The notes: a model not told the origin generated them from the letters alone. A stretch of DNA of 64,000 bases from Methylobacterium sp. Leaf118 (GCF_920984675.1 NZ_CAKLBV010000004.1:87965-151964), one strand, 5' to 3'. Positions 1 through 9,190 are shown, numbered from the stretch's first letter. Numbers and translations are program-made.

Positions 1-120
1 CAGCCCCCCGCCCGGAAGACCCGGCGCCAGCTCGCTGAGGTCGCAAGCCCAGCGGTCGGCGAACAGGTCGGTCGCGTTGCGATGGCTCGGCGTGGTGGTG
101 ACGAAGACGCGCTGGCTCAT
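1..120 (-). CDS. Unknown protein, N-terminal fragment cut by the window edge
   Basis: An ATG on the minus strand opens a frame that runs off the left edge, giving the first 40 residues (starts MSQRVFVTTTPSHRNATDLF). There is no signal peptide or membrane segment in this part. I do not recognise the family from the fragment. It reads in the same direction as the CDF exporter gene, which ends 56 bp upstream of this start, so the two could be co-transcribed. The start itself is reasonably clear, but the product is not. Confidence 0.5.
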   Translation of the reverse strand, partial: MSQRVFVTTTPSHRNATDLFADRWACDLSELAPGLPGGGL

Positions 121-176
121 GGCACCGTGCTGGAAAACTGCGCCCGCCGCGTCAAGCCCCGGGGCGGTGGGGTGCC

Positions 177-1064
177 TCAGATCACCGGCACCCCGCGCTG
201 CTTCGCCTCGTCCCCGGGTTCGACGTGGATCACCACCACGGCGCCCTCGATCTCGCGTTCGATGACGGTCTCCAGCCGGTCGCAGATCGCGTGGGAGGTC
301 GCCACCGACATCTCCCCCGGCACCACGAGGTGGAAGTCGATGAAGGTGGCGCTGCCGGCATGGCGGGTGCGCACGTCGTGCGCCTCGAGCGCTCCTTCGC
401 CATGGGTCGAGATCAGGGCGCGGATGCGGGTGATCATCTCGGGCGAGGCCGCCTTGTCCATCAGGCCGCTGACGGAATCGCGCACCATGCTCCAGCCCGA
501 CCACAGGATGTGCAGGGCCACGAGCCCGGCCACCACCGGATCGAGCACCAGCGTGCCGGTGGCCAGGACCAGCCCGACGCCGAGCAGCACGCCGCACGAG
601 GTGACGACGTCGGCGAAGATGTGCCGGGCATCCGCGATGAGCGCGGGCGAGCGCAGCGCCCGGCCCCGGCGCAGCAGCACGAAGGCCCAGCCCGCGTTGA
701 TCGCGGAGGCGACGCCGTTCACGGCGAGCCCCAGAGCGGGGGCATCAAGGGGCTGCGGATTGAGGATGCCGAGATAGGCCTCGCGCAGGATCAGCAGAGC
801 GGCGACAATGACGAGCGCCCCCTCGATCACCGCCGAGAAATACTCGGCCTTGTGATGGCCGTAAGGGTGGTCGTCGTCGGCCGGGCGGGCGGCGACCCGC
901 ACGGCCAGGAAGGCGCAGGCCGCCGCCACCACGTTGATGATGCTCTCCAGCGCGTCCGAATAGAGCGCGAGGCTGCCGGTGAGCCAGTAGGCGACGAACT
1001 TGAGCGCCATCACGACGACGCCCACGGCGGCGCTGGCGAGCGCGGCGTTCTCGGTTCGGGTCAT
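177..1064 (-). CDS. Cation diffusion facilitator (CDF) family metal exporter
   Basis: A 295-residue inner-membrane protein of the CDF family, which exports divalent metals such as Zn, Fe, Co or Mn in exchange for protons. About six membrane segments are followed by a soluble C-terminal domain ending in a His-containing stretch (VVVIHVEPGD). The family signature HPYGHHKAEYF lies at 66-76. The second intramembrane site is complete (D145, H148, D152 in DARHIFAD). The first site reads SDALESIIN at 36-44, that is Asp37 with a Glu three residues later and no His, so metal choice cannot be read by analogy to ZitB-type proteins. I chose the ATG at 1064 because the 22 residues upstream in frame look non-coding and Arg/Pro-rich. 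Confidence 0.9.
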   Translation of the reverse strand: MTRTENAALASAAVGVVVMALKFVAYWLTGSLALYSDALESIINVVAAACAFLAVRVAARPADDDHPYGHHKAEYFSAVIEGALVIVAALLILREAYLGILNPQPLDAPALGLAVNGVASAINAGWAFVLLRRGRALRSPALIADARHIFADVVTSCGVLLGVGLVLATGTLVLDPVVAGLVALHILWSGWSMVRDSVSGLMDKAASPEMITRIRALISTHGEGALEAHDVRTRHAGSATFIDFHLVVPGEMSVATSHAICDRLETVIEREIEGAVVVIHVEPGDEAKQRGVPVI

Positions 1065-1145
1065 GACGGCTTCTGGGGTGGGACGCGACGCCCCGCCCAT
1101 AGGCCGCACCACCCCCGAAGGCCACGGCAAAGGGTTTAGCTTGGG

Positions 1146-1373
1146 CTATCGCGCCGACGCCGCCACGCTGGTCTCCGAGGGGGCGAGGCGTCCACGGGCG
1201 ATCTCCTTGGCGCGGCAGCGCTCGGCCATCTCCCGGGCGCGGCGCCCGCGCCGGGCGTAGCCGCGGGCGAGCCAGCCGAAGCGCGTGCGTTCGGCCAGCC
1301 CCTCGAAGCGGGCGGCCTCCCGTTCCCAGTAGCGCAGGAGCTGCGCGTCGAGGGTCTCGTGGGGAATCGTCAT
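1146..1373 (-). CDS. Small Arg/Glu-rich protein of unknown function
   Basis: A 75-residue soluble protein beginning MTIPHETLDAQ. It is rich in Arg, Glu and Ala and probably helical (HETLDAQLLRYWEREAARFE). There is no signal peptide and no motif I recognise. The longer in-frame extension upstream is a run of Arg and Ser typical of a GC-rich shadow, so I use the internal ATG. It lies between the CDF exporter and another small gene, all on the minus strand and closely spaced, which supports translation but gives no function. Confidence 0.55.
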   Translation of the reverse strand: MTIPHETLDAQLLRYWEREAARFEGLAERTRFGWLARGYARRGRRAREMAERCRAKEIARGRLAPSETSVAASAR

Positions 1374-1383
1374 CGGGCGGGCC

Positions 1384-1632
1384 TCACTCCTGGGGCGCGG
1401 GCGGCGCCTCGGTCTCCGCGACGACGAGCCCGTCCGGATCGTCCCGGAACGAGCCCGCCCCCCGGTTCGGGAGCGGCTGGCCCGGCGTGCCGAAGGGCTC
1501 GCTCGGATAGGCTTCGTGGAATCGCCGCCGCGCATCGTCCGGGTCCTCGGCCTTCAGGCGGATCTGCGGGCTCTGGGGCAGGGGCCAGCGCGGATCGGCG
1601 GGATCGCGCGGCTGCAGGGCGTACCATCTCAT
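1384..1632 (-). CDS. Small soluble protein of unknown function
   Basis: An 82-residue acidic, proline-rich protein starting MRWYALQPRDPADPRWPLP. It carries no Cys pair, signal peptide or membrane segment. The stop lies 10 bp before the start of the next small gene on the same strand, suggesting a two-gene transcript with it. The first 40 residues look like a compact domain, and the tail (DGLVVAETEAPPAPQE) is probably flexible. I do not recognise a family. Confidence 0.55.
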   Translation of the reverse strand: MRWYALQPRDPADPRWPLPQSPQIRLKAEDPDDARRRFHEAYPSEPFGTPGQPLPNRGAGSFRDDPDGLVVAETEAPPAPQE

Positions 1633-1699
1633 CGCGGGCGTCGGTCCTCGTGGTCGGAGCGGTGGCTCAACGCGCGAGAAGCAGGCCGGCTGCATCGGG

Positions 1700-3163
1700 T
1701 CATCCGGGCGCGAGACGGGCGAGGTAGCGTTCGGCCGTGTTCCAGTCCTGTGCGCCCGCGGTGAGCCCGACATAGCCGTCGGGCCGCACCAGATGCAGCC
1801 GGCCGTCCGGGGAGGGGCGGGACTTGGGGGCGAGGAGGGTCGGGAAGTGGCCGGCGAGGGCGTCGCCCCGGTTCTCGTCCGCCGCGTAGAGCACGAAGCG
1901 CGGCGCCGCACCCGCGCCGGGGGGCGGCCCGGCATCGTGCTCCGGCGGCCAGCGCAGGCCCGAGCCCGGCCCTTCGGAGAGCGGGCCGTCCGGATAGCCG
2001 TTCTCGATCTCGCTCATCGTCGCGGCCATGCGATCGCGCACCGCATGGAAGCCGAGCAGCACCCGCAGGGCGAGGTTGCGGGCAGCCTGGGCGGCCGGGT
2101 TGGCCAGGGTCGCGACCTCGGTGAGGCGGGTGGCATTGCGCAGAACCATCACGCCGACCGCCTCGCGCTCCGGGCCGTAGCTGTCGAGCAGGTCGGGCGC
2201 GGCCTCGCCCCGCATCACCAGCGCGAGCTTCCAGGCGAGGTTCACCGCGTCCTGCATGCCGGTGTTCATGCCCTGTCCGCCGGCGGGACTGTGGATGTGG
2301 GCCGCGTCGCCCGCCACGAACACCCGATCCGTCCGGTACTGCGCGACCTTGCGCTCGTGGATGCGGAAATGGGCGAGCCAGACCGGGTCGGCGACCCGGA
2401 TGCCGGCCCCGGCCCGGGCCGCGACCACGGCCCGCACGTCCTCGAGCGTCGGCTCGGGCCGGGGATGAGCCGGATCGATCCGGCCCACCGTCGCGACGAT
2501 GCGGGCTCGCCCGCCGGGAATCGGGAAGATCACGAACGGCCCGTCCCGATGGAGGTAGACCGCGATCTCGTCCGGCGCCGGCGCACCCGGGCCGTCGAGG
2601 CGGACATCGGCAAGCAGCCACGCATCGCCCTGCGCCTGTCCCTCGAAGGTGAGGCCGAGGCCGTGGCGCACACTGGAGTGGGCGCCGTCGCAGCCGATCA
2701 GGAAGGGGGTGGCGACGCGCTCCTCGCGCCCGTCCGGATGGTGCAGCCACGCCTCCACCGCATCGGGCCCCTGCGCGAAGCCCGTGAGCGCCACCGACCG
2801 CTCGATCGCGACGCCGAACCCCGCCAAATGCTCCGTCAGAAGCCGCTCGGTTTCGGATTGGGGGATCATCAAGGCGAAGGCGTAGGCGCTGGCGATCTCC
2901 GAGAAGCGCGAGCCGCCGAGCACGCGGCCGTCGCTGCGCAGGGTTGCGCCCCGGGCGCGCAGGCCCGCGGCCAGGAAGGCGTCCGTGCAGCCCATCCGGT
3001 CCATGAGTTCGAGGGTGCGCGACCAGACCACCAGCGCTTTCGACGTCCGCGTCGGCTCCGGACAGAGGTCGATCAGGCGCACGCCGACCCCGTAGCGCGC
3101 CAGTTCGCAGGCGAGCGTCAGGCCGACCGGCCCGGCCCCGACGACGAGGAGTCTGTCGGACAT
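1700..3163 (-). CDS. FAD-dependent aromatic-type monooxygenase (PheA/TfdB family)
   Basis: A 487-residue class A flavoprotein monooxygenase, which uses NAD(P)H and O2 to hydroxylate a substrate, usually aromatic. Seen in order: the dinucleotide-binding motif GAGPVG near residues 9-14, the DG motif ([12 protein letters not shown], 157-168) and the second FAD motif ([18 protein letters not shown], from 281). The C-terminal thioredoxin-like region of this family appears to be present but short. It is divergent from queA, with about 107 bp between the two starts for both promoters. No catabolic partner genes are nearby, so the substrate cannot be inferred. Confidence 0.85.
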   Translation of the reverse strand: MSDRLLVVGAGPVGLTLACELARYGVGVRLIDLCPEPTRTSKALVVWSRTLELMDRMGCTDAFLAAGLRARGATLRSDGRVLGGSRFSEIASAYAFALMIPQSETERLLTEHLAGFGVAIERSVALTGFAQGPDAVEAWLHHPDGREERVATPFLIGCDGAHSSVRHGLGLTFEGQAQGDAWLLADVRLDGPGAPAPDEIAVYLHRDGPFVIFPIPGGRARIVATVGRIDPAHPRPEPTLEDVRAVVAARAGAGIRVADPVWLAHFRIHERKVAQYRTDRVFVAGDAAHIHSPAGGQGMNTGMQDAVNLAWKLALVMRGEAAPDLLDSYGPEREAVGVMVLRNATRLTEVATLANPAAQAARNLALRVLLGFHAVRDRMAATMSEIENGYPDGPLSEGPGSGLRWPPEHDAGPPPGAGAAPRFVLYAADENRGDALAGHFPTLLAPKSRPSPDGRLHLVRPDGYVGLTAGAQDWNTAERYLARLAPG

Positions 3164-3270
3164 GGATCGTCCTCGCGCGTCCGGCGATGCCGGTCTCCTG
3201 CATGCGCCTCGGCCCCGAGCGGATCAACCCGCATTTGCCTCCGCGCCGTCTCCGTGGCTATGCCGCGCGG

Positions 3271-4365
3271 ATGCGCGTGGACCTGTTCGATTTCGATCTG
3301 CCCGAGGCGCGGATCGCGCTGCGCCCGGTGAGCCCGCGCGACGCGAGCCGCCTGCTCGTGGTGCGGCCCGGAGCGCCGCTCGCCGATCGCGGCGTGCGCG
3401 ACCTGCCCGCCTGCCTTGCGCCCGGCGACGTGCTCGTCTTCAACGACACGCGGGTGATCCCGGCCCGCCTCACCGGCATCCGTCACCGCGCAGGCGGCAG
3501 CGGCCAGCGCTGCGAGGCCATGCTCCACCTGCGCGAGGCCCCCGACCGCTGGCGCGCCTTCGCCCGGCCCGCCAAGCGGCTCGCCCCCGGCGATCGCGTC
3601 CGGTTCGGGCCGGCGGGGGAGGGCGCGGGCGAGACCTGCGCCCTGACCGGTCTCGACGCCACGGTGGAGGCGAAGGGGGAGGGCGGCGAGATCACCTTGC
3701 GCTTCGACCTCGCCGGCCCCGTCCTCGACGAGGCGATCGCCGCCTTGGGAGCCCTGCCGCTGCCGCCCTACATCGCGGGCAAGCGCGCCACCGACGCGCA
3801 GGACGCGACCGACTACCAGACGATCTATGCCCGCGAGCCCGGCGCCGTCGCGGCCCCCACCGCGGGCCTCCATTTTTCGGACAACCTCCTCGCGGCCATC
3901 GACAACGCCGGGATCGGGCGGGCCCACGTGACGCTGCATGTCGGCGCGGGCACCTTCCTGCCGGTCAAGGCGGACGACACCGACGCGCACCGCATGCATG
4001 CCGAGATCGGGACGATCGACGTCGCCACCGCCGAGCGCCTCAACGGCGTGCGCGCCCGCGGCGGCCGGGTGGTCGCGGTCGGAACCACGGCGTTGCGCCT
4101 GCTGGAGAGTGCGGCCGGGTCTGATGGCACGATCCGCCCCTTCGCCGGCGCCACCGAGATCTTCATCACGCCGGGCTATCGTTTCCGTGCGGTCGATGCG
4201 CTGGTGACGAACTTCCACCTGCCGCGCTCGACCCTGTTCATGCTGGTCAGCGCCTTCTCCGGCCTCGACACCATGCGCGCGGCCTACGCGCACGCGATCG
4301 CGCAAGGCTACCGCTTCTACTCCTACGGCGATGCCAGCCTGCTGTTTCCGGACCGGGCCGGATGA
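3271..4365 (+). CDS. queA: S-adenosylmethionine:tRNA ribosyltransferase-isomerase
   Basis: QueA transfers and isomerises the ribosyl part of AdoMet onto 7-aminomethyl-7-deazaguanine in tRNA to give epoxyqueuosine, the step after Tgt. The 364-residue product has the family N-terminus ([19 protein letters not shown]), the [11 protein letters not shown] motif, PTAGLHF and the C-terminal [18 protein letters not shown] block. I take the ATG at 3271, which matches the usual family start, rather than an upstream alternative. Its stop overlaps the next start by 4 bp (ATGA), so translation is coupled to the following nucleotidyltransferase-like gene and then to tgt. Confidence 0.96.
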   Translation: MRVDLFDFDLPEARIALRPVSPRDASRLLVVRPGAPLADRGVRDLPACLAPGDVLVFNDTRVIPARLTGIRHRAGGSGQRCEAMLHLREAPDRWRAFARPAKRLAPGDRVRFGPAGEGAGETCALTGLDATVEAKGEGGEITLRFDLAGPVLDEAIAALGALPLPPYIAGKRATDAQDATDYQTIYAREPGAVAAPTAGLHFSDNLLAAIDNAGIGRAHVTLHVGAGTFLPVKADDTDAHRMHAEIGTIDVATAERLNGVRARGGRVVAVGTTALRLLESAAGSDGTIRPFAGATEIFITPGYRFRAVDALVTNFHLPRSTLFMLVSAFSGLDTMRAAYAHAIAQGYRFYSYGDASLLFPDRAG

Positions 4366-5171
4366 GCCGGGGCGCGCCGCTCCCGGCGGAGGTCGAGGCC
4401 GTGCTCCGCGCCTTTCGCGACGGACTCGAAACGGAGGGGGCGCCGGCGCTTCGCGGCCTCTACTTGGTCGGCTCGCTCGCCCTCAGCGACTATCGGCCCG
4501 GCGCGAGCGACATCGATTTCGTCGCCCTCCTCGATTCGGCCCCTTCGGCCGAGGCCGTCGAACGGCTCGCACGGGTTCATGCCCGGCTCACGACGGGCGG
4601 CGGGCCCCTTCTCGATGGCGTCTACCTTCCCGCCGGCCTGCTCAGGCAGCCGGCGCCGGGAGAGGCCGCGGTGCCCTTCAGCGTCGACGGTCGGCTCCGT
4701 ACCGATCGGCCCTGCCGCGAGGCGAGTCCCGTGGTCTGGCGCTGTCTCGCCCGGAACGGACGCACCGTCCTCGGCATCCCACCGTCCGAACTCGGCATCG
4801 CCGACGACGACGCGACCTTGCGGGCGCATCAGCTCACCAACCTACACGGCTACTGGCGCGACTGGATCGCGGACGCCGAGACGGCACTCAATGCGAAGGC
4901 GCCGGGCGACGATGCGAACGCCGCCGCGCTCGCCTGGGGCGTCCTCGGCGTCAGCCGCATCGCCTGCACGCTCGCGACCGGTACGATCGTCTCGAAGCGG
5001 GAGGCCGGCGCTTTCGGGCTCCGCACCGATCCGCCGTCCTGGCATCCGGTGCTCGCCGAGGCGCTGTCCATCCATCGCAGCGGCCCGGAGCGGGTGCCGG
5101 TGACGCATCTGCACGCGGCGCTCGCCTATATGCGCTTCGTCATCGACCAGGCTCCGGGCTATCAGCCGTGA
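4362..5171 (+). CDS. Aminoglycoside-adenylyltransferase-like nucleotidyltransferase inside the queuosine operon
   Basis: A 269-residue protein with the nucleotidyltransferase signature: G37-S38, then [12 protein letters not shown] with Asp50 and Asp52 as the metal-binding pair. Overall layout resembles AadA-type enzymes, with an N-terminal catalytic domain and a helical C-terminal domain of the DUF4111 type. Such enzymes move AMP or another nucleotide to a small molecule. It overlaps queA by 4 bp, and its stop overlaps a possible GTG start of tgt, so it is tightly built into this operon. An antibiotic-resistance role is possible, but the context leaves other substrates open. Confidence 0.8.
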   Translation: MSRGAPLPAEVEAVLRAFRDGLETEGAPALRGLYLVGSLALSDYRPGASDIDFVALLDSAPSAEAVERLARVHARLTTGGGPLLDGVYLPAGLLRQPAPGEAAVPFSVDGRLRTDRPCREASPVVWRCLARNGRTVLGIPPSELGIADDDATLRAHQLTNLHGYWRDWIADAETALNAKAPGDDANAAALAWGVLGVSRIACTLATGTIVSKREAGAFGLRTDPPSWHPVLAEALSIHRSGPERVPVTHLHAALAYMRFVIDQAPGYQP

Positions 5172-5200
5172 GCCGTTCCCCGATCCCAGCATCCGAGACC

Positions 5201-6352
5201 ATGACAGAGCCCTTCCCGGCCTCCGACGACTTCCGCTTCGTGGTCCATGCCCGCGACGGCCAAGCCCGCACCGGGGCGATCACCATGCCGCGTGGAACGA
5301 TCCGGACGCCGGCCTTCATGCCGGTCGGCACGGCCGCGACCGTCAAGGCGATGTATCCCGCTCAGGTGCGCGATCTCGGGGCCGACGTCGTGCTCGGCAA
5401 CACCTATCACCTGATGCTGCGGCCCGGCCCGGAGCGGATGGCGCGGCTGGGCGGCCTGCACAGCTTCATGCGCTGGGACGGCCCGATCCTGACCGATTCC
5501 GGCGGCTTCCAGGTCATGTCGCTCTCGGCTTTGCGCAAGATCGACGAGGACGGCGTCACCTTCCGCTCGCATGTCGACGGCTCGTCGCACCGGATGAGCC
5601 CGGAGCGCTCCATCGAGATCCAGGGGCTCCTGGGCTCCGATATCCAGATGCAGCTCGACGAATGCGTGCGGCTGCCCGCCGACCACGCCACCATCGAGCG
5701 GGCGATGCATCTCAGCCTGCGCTGGGCCGAACGCTGCCGCGTCGCCTTCGGCACGCAGCCGGGCAAGGCGATGTTCGGCATCGTCCAGGGGGGCGACGTG
5801 CCGGCCCTGCGCGTCGAGAGCGCCCGGGCACTCACCGACCTCGACCTCAAGGGCTACGCCATCGGCGGGCTCGCGGTCGGCGAGCCCCAGGCGGTGATGC
5901 TCGCCATGATCGAGACGGTGGAGCCGCACCTGCCCGCCCACAAGCCGCGCTACCTCATGGGCGTCGGCACGCCCGACGACCTGATGCAGTCGGTGATGCG
6001 CGGGATCGACATGTTCGACTGCGTGATGCCGACCCGGGCCGGGCGCCACGGCCTCGCCTACACGCGGCACGGCCGGATCAACCTGCGCAATGCCCGCCAC
6101 GGGGAGGACGTGCGCCCCCTCGACGCGGCCTCCGATTGCCCGGCGGCGCGCGACTATTCCCGGGCCTATCTCCACCATCTCGTCCGCTCGGACGAGATCC
6201 TCGGCATGATGCTCCTGACCTGGAACAACCTCGCCTACTACCAGTCGCTGATGGCCGGGATGCGCGGCGCGATCGCCGACGGTCGGCTCGCGGAGTTCGT
6301 CGCGGCGACCAAGGCGGGCTGGGCCCGCGCCGAGGCCGCCGAGCACGCGTGA
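5201..6352 (+). CDS. tgt: Queuine/preQ1 tRNA-guanine transglycosylase
   Basis: Tgt exchanges the guanine at anticodon position 34 of GUN tRNAs for preQ1. The 383-residue product has [11 protein letters not shown], the catalytic TDSGGFQV (98-105), [18 protein letters not shown] and the DCVMPTR block. The usual C-terminal zinc site (C-x-C-x2-C, then His) is mostly gone: the sequence reads SDCPAA (311-316), and the His position is Asn342 (TWNNLAYY). An in-frame GTG at 5168 overlaps the previous stop and would add 11 residues ([11 protein letters not shown]). I use the ATG at 5201, but the GTG is a real alternative. Confidence 0.95.
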   Translation: MTEPFPASDDFRFVVHARDGQARTGAITMPRGTIRTPAFMPVGTAATVKAMYPAQVRDLGADVVLGNTYHLMLRPGPERMARLGGLHSFMRWDGPILTDSGGFQVMSLSALRKIDEDGVTFRSHVDGSSHRMSPERSIEIQGLLGSDIQMQLDECVRLPADHATIERAMHLSLRWAERCRVAFGTQPGKAMFGIVQGGDVPALRVESARALTDLDLKGYAIGGLAVGEPQAVMLAMIETVEPHLPAHKPRYLMGVGTPDDLMQSVMRGIDMFDCVMPTRAGRHGLAYTRHGRINLRNARHGEDVRPLDAASDCPAARDYSRAYLHHLVRSDEILGMMLLTWNNLAYYQSLMAGMRGAIADGRLAEFVAATKAGWARAEAAEHA

Positions 6353-6376
6353 ATGCGCCGGGCCGACCGGGAGCCC

Positions 6377-6634
6377 TCAGCGCAGGTCGGCGCGCTTCTG
6401 AGCCTTGGTGAAGCTGGTGATCGCCGCTTGGCAGCCCGGCGAGAGCTTGGCCTTGTTCTGCTTGAAGCAGGCCCGAACCTCGGGCCCATCGGGCGGCAAG
6501 TCGCCACAGAAGCTCAGGTAATCGCCGGTGCAATGCTGACGCAGGGCGTCACGGTCGGCGCCGGGTGCCGCGGCGGGGGCGGCCAAGGCCGTGCCGCCGG
6601 TAAGGAGGAGGGCGAAGGCAATGCGTCCGATCAT
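6377..6634 (-). CDS. Exported cysteine-rich small protein
   Basis: An 85-residue precursor. Residues 1-19 form a signal peptide (MIGRIAFALLLTGGTALAA), and the mature part carries four cysteines (35, 43, 56, 68) in the pattern HCTGDYLSFC ... ACFKQNKAKLSPGC. This resembles single Cys-rich GLG1-type repeats that are common as short periplasmic proteins in Methylobacterium and relatives, where the function is unknown. It converges with tgt across 24 bp. The upstream in-frame extension is Arg-rich noise, so the internal ATG is used. Confidence 0.75.
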   Translation of the reverse strand: MIGRIAFALLLTGGTALAAPAAAPGADRDALRQHCTGDYLSFCGDLPPDGPEVRACFKQNKAKLSPGCQAAITSFTKAQKRADLR

Positions 6635-6863
6635 CAGGTCTTTTCTCCTGCGCCACGGTCGGGCCGGGCGGGCGCTGTAGACCCCTCGACTTGGACGAGA
6701 GTGCGGCCGGCCGGCCACAGCCTCCGCGGCGCGTCGCCCCGAAGCCCCGGTTCAGGGGCCGACCAGCCGCATTTCTCGTCTCCTTCGCCGGGAAAGCGTT
6801 GCCAACCGCGATCCGATCCGCTAATGCCGCCTCGCGTTCGGCGGCACAGCCTTCCGGACCCGC

Positions 6864-6938
6864 GCTGCGGTAGCTCAGTGGTAGAGCACTTCATTGGTAA
6901 TGAAGAGGTCGAGAGTTCAATCCTCTCTCGCAGCACCA
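6864..6938 (+). tRNA. tRNA-Thr (anticodon GGT)
   Basis: A complete cloverleaf: acceptor GCTGCGG pairs with TCGCAGC (one G-T pair), D arm GCTC/GAGC, anticodon stem CTTCA/TGAAG around the loop TTGGTAA, and T arm GAGAG-TTCAATC-CTCTC. The anticodon GGT reads ACC and ACT codons. The discriminator is A, and CCA is encoded (6936-6938). Confidence 0.97.
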
Positions 6939-7253
6939 TCAAATCCCTTCCGAACATCGTTGCTACACAATGCGCGCCTTCGCGGATGTGTGCGTGATCG
7001 GACGCCTCGGTTTCGCGGTGAGCGCGCCGTTTCGGACGGGGCAGGGCGAGGCGGCCTTCGGTAAGGTTATCGCCGCTCGACAAGATCCGTCGAATCGTTC
7101 CCGAGATTTTTAATCACGATCGACCGAAGTCTGACTTCGTCTGCGCGACGCAGTCGTTCTTAACCCGCCGGAAGTCGGCGCGGCCGGAATCCTGTCTCCA
7201 GGAACAAGAACGGCGATCGCGCGGCGATCGCGTCCTTGGGCTGGGGATCCGGA
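6939..7253. other. Intergenic region between tRNA-Thr and the HAD-UbiA gene
   Basis: About 315 bp without a gene. It holds a perfect 7-bp inverted repeat, CGAAGTC-T-GACTTCG (7125-7139), followed at once by CTGCG-CGA-CGCAG (7141-7153). It also holds an 11-bp sequence repeated in tandem, CGGCGATCGCG (7211-7221 and 7222-7232). The first two look like operator or mRNA-hairpin elements ahead of the downstream gene. No small reading frame with a convincing ribosome site is visible. Confidence 0.5.
7125..7139. promoter_or_regulatory. Perfect palindrome upstream of the HAD-UbiA operon
   Basis: CGAAGTC and GACTTCG flank one central T, so both strands read the same apart from the centre. It lies about 115 bp ahead of the start at 7254 and could bind a dimeric regulator. 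No regulator gene is adjacent, so this is inference from symmetry alone. Confidence 0.3.
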
Positions 7254-8762
7254 ATGGCCATCGCGAACCTTCGAAGGGCGGACCTGCCCGAGCTCACTCC
7301 CGCCGGGACGGGCGGCGCGGCCGACACCGTTCCGCTGGTGATCGATCTCGACGGCACGCTGCTGCGCACCGACCTGCTCCTCGAAGGCGTCGTCTCGATC
7401 CTGCGGCGCAACCTGCTGATGGTCTTCGCGATGCTGCTGTGGCTGCCGCGGGGCCGGGCCTATTTCAAGCGACAGGTCGCCGAGCGGGCCGAACTCGACA
7501 TCGCGACGCTTCCCGCCAACACGGCGCTGCTCGGCCGGATCGACGCCGAACGGGCCACCGGCCGCCCGATCGTGCTCGCTACCGCCGCCGACGCCCTGAT
7601 GGCCCTGCGGGTGATGCAGCGCTTCGCCGTGTTCGACCGCGTCGTCGCGAGCGACGGCGTGCGCAACCTCAAGGGGGCGGCCAAGGCGGAGCAGCTTGCC
7701 GCCCTGTTCCCGCAGGGGTTCGACTATGCGGGCAACGCGGCCTGCGATCTGGCGGTCTGGGCGCGGGCGCGGCGGGTGCTCGTCGTCGAGGCGCCGGCCC
7801 GGGTCGCCCGCGCCGCCAATGCCCTGGGCAAGCCCTCGGAATCCTTCCCCGCCGCCTCGCGGCTGCGCGCCCTTCTCAAGGGCCTGCGGCTTCATCAATG
7901 GGCCAAGAACGGCCTCGTCTTCGTGCCGCTGGTCCTCGGCGGCCGGGCCGGCGAGGCGGCAGCCTGGGGCGCGGCCCTGGCCGCTTTCCTGGCCCTCGGG
8001 CTCGTTGCCTCGGGCAGCTATCTGCTCAACGATCTGCTCGATCTGCCCCATGACCGCGCCCATTGGTCGAAGCGCGAGCGCCCCTTGGCGAGTGGGCGCC
8101 TCCCGCTCGTTCACGGCCTGATCGCCCTCGGCCTCGGCCTCCTCGGCGGGCTCGCGGTGGCCGCCGCGGCCGGGCCGGCCGTGCTCGTCGGCGTCCTCGC
8201 CTATCTCGCGCTGACTTTGACCTACTCCGCCTGGATCAAGCGGGTGCCGATGCTCGACGCGCTGACCCTCGGCAGCCTGTTCACGCTGCGCCTCGCGGTG
8301 GGCGTGGCGGCCGTGGCCGTCGCTTGGTCGCCGTGGCTGCTGACCTTCTCGATGTTCCTGTTCACCTCGCTGTCCTTCGCCAAGCGCCATACCGAGCTGC
8401 GCGGTGCGGCAAAGCGCGGACAGTCGGGCCGGCTTTCGGGGCGCGGCTACCAGAGCGCGGACGAGCCCGTGGTGATGGCCTTCGGCATCGCGGCGGGGCT
8501 CGCGAGCGTCGTCATCTTCATCCTGTATCTCGCCAACGAGGCGTTCCGCCACGCAGTGCTGGCGGCACCGCTGGCTCTGTGGAGCTTCCCCCTGATCCTG
8601 GTTCTGTTCATGGGGCGGGTCTGGCTGCTCGCCGGCCGCGGCGAGATGCATGACGATCCGGTCGCCTTCGCGGTCAAGGATCGTCCGAGCCTGGGCCTCG
8701 GCGCGGTGGCGGGCCTCGCCTTCGGCATCGCGGCCTTCGGCCTGCCGGGATGGATCCTATGA
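7254..8762 (+). CDS. HAD-like phosphatase fused to UbiA-family prenyltransferase (polyprenyl-phosphate phosphoribosyltransferase-like)
   Basis: A 502-residue fusion. Residues 25-195 are a HAD domain: DLDGTLLRTD at 31-40 holds the nucleophile pair, K140 is in NLKG, and the acidic motif appears in GNAACDLAVW. Residues 205-502 are a UbiA membrane domain with about eight to nine segments and the prenyl-diphosphate motif NDLLDLPHD (259-267), followed by HWSKRERPLASG. The KNGLVFVPLVL stretch is typical of decaprenyl-phosphate phosphoribosyltransferases, which build lipid-linked ribose/arabinose donors. The HAD part would fit removal of the 5-phosphate. The ATG at 7254 follows GGGGATCCGGA. It overlaps the next gene by 4 bp. 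Confidence 0.85.
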   Translation: MAIANLRRADLPELTPAGTGGAADTVPLVIDLDGTLLRTDLLLEGVVSILRRNLLMVFAMLLWLPRGRAYFKRQVAERAELDIATLPANTALLGRIDAERATGRPIVLATAADALMALRVMQRFAVFDRVVASDGVRNLKGAAKAEQLAALFPQGFDYAGNAACDLAVWARARRVLVVEAPARVARAANALGKPSESFPAASRLRALLKGLRLHQWAKNGLVFVPLVLGGRAGEAAAWGAALAAFLALGLVASGSYLLNDLLDLPHDRAHWSKRERPLASGRLPLVHGLIALGLGLLGGLAVAAAAGPAVLVGVLAYLALTLTYSAWIKRVPMLDALTLGSLFTLRLAVGVAAVAVAWSPWLLTFSMFLFTSLSFAKRHTELRGAAKRGQSGRLSGRGYQSADEPVVMAFGIAAGLASVVIFILYLANEAFRHAVLAAPLALWSFPLILVLFMGRVWLLAGRGEMHDDPVAFAVKDRPSLGLGAVAGLAFGIAAFGLPGWIL

Positions 8763-9190
8763 CGAGCGCCGTCATGCAGAGCGAGGTCGTTCGCTTCCTC
8801 ATCGCAGGGGGAGGGGCGGCGGCGATCAACTGGCTCGCCCGGATCGCGCTGTCGCAGGTCATGCCGTTCGAGGCGGCCCTGCTCGTGGCCTACGGGATCG
8901 GGATGGCCGTGGGGTTCTGGCTCTATCGGACCTTCGTGTTCCGTGCCGCGCCCCGCGCCTCCGCGCCGGGTCAGATCGCCCTCTTCCTCGCGGTCAACGC
9001 GGTCGGGGCGGGCGTGGTGCTCGCCGTCAGCGCGGGCCTCATCGCCGCGCTCGACGCCCTGCCGTTGGGGCTGCCGCGCGCCGTCGCCGAGGCGCTCGGC
9101 CACGGGTTCGGGATCGCGGTCGGGGCGGTGTCGAACTATCTCGGCCACCGCCTCCTGACTTTCCGCGCGGCCGCGCCTCAGACCTTGTAG
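8759..9190 (+). CDS. GtrA-family membrane protein (putative lipid-linked sugar flippase)
   Basis: A 143-residue protein with four membrane segments and the family features: an N-terminal RFLIAGGGAAAINWLAR segment and a C-terminal GAVSNYLGHRLLTF ending, close to the usual NFxxxRxxVF. GtrA-type proteins are thought to move polyprenyl-phosphate sugars across the inner membrane. Its ATG overlaps the previous stop (ATGA at 8759-8762), indicating coupled translation with the HAD-UbiA fusion that would make such a lipid sugar. Its 3' end overlaps the convergent membrane-protein gene by 13 bp. Confidence 0.85.
   Translation: MTSAVMQSEVVRFLIAGGGAAAINWLARIALSQVMPFEAALLVAYGIGMAVGFWLYRTFVFRAAPRASAPGQIALFLAVNAVGAGVVLAVSAGLIAALDALPLGLPRAVAEALGHGFGIAVGAVSNYLGHRLLTFRAAAPQTL

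Noticed and set aside
77..1139. Plus-strand frames over the CDF exporter
   Set aside because: They are Arg/His/Pro-rich shadows of the minus-strand transporter, which has membrane segments and CDF motifs.
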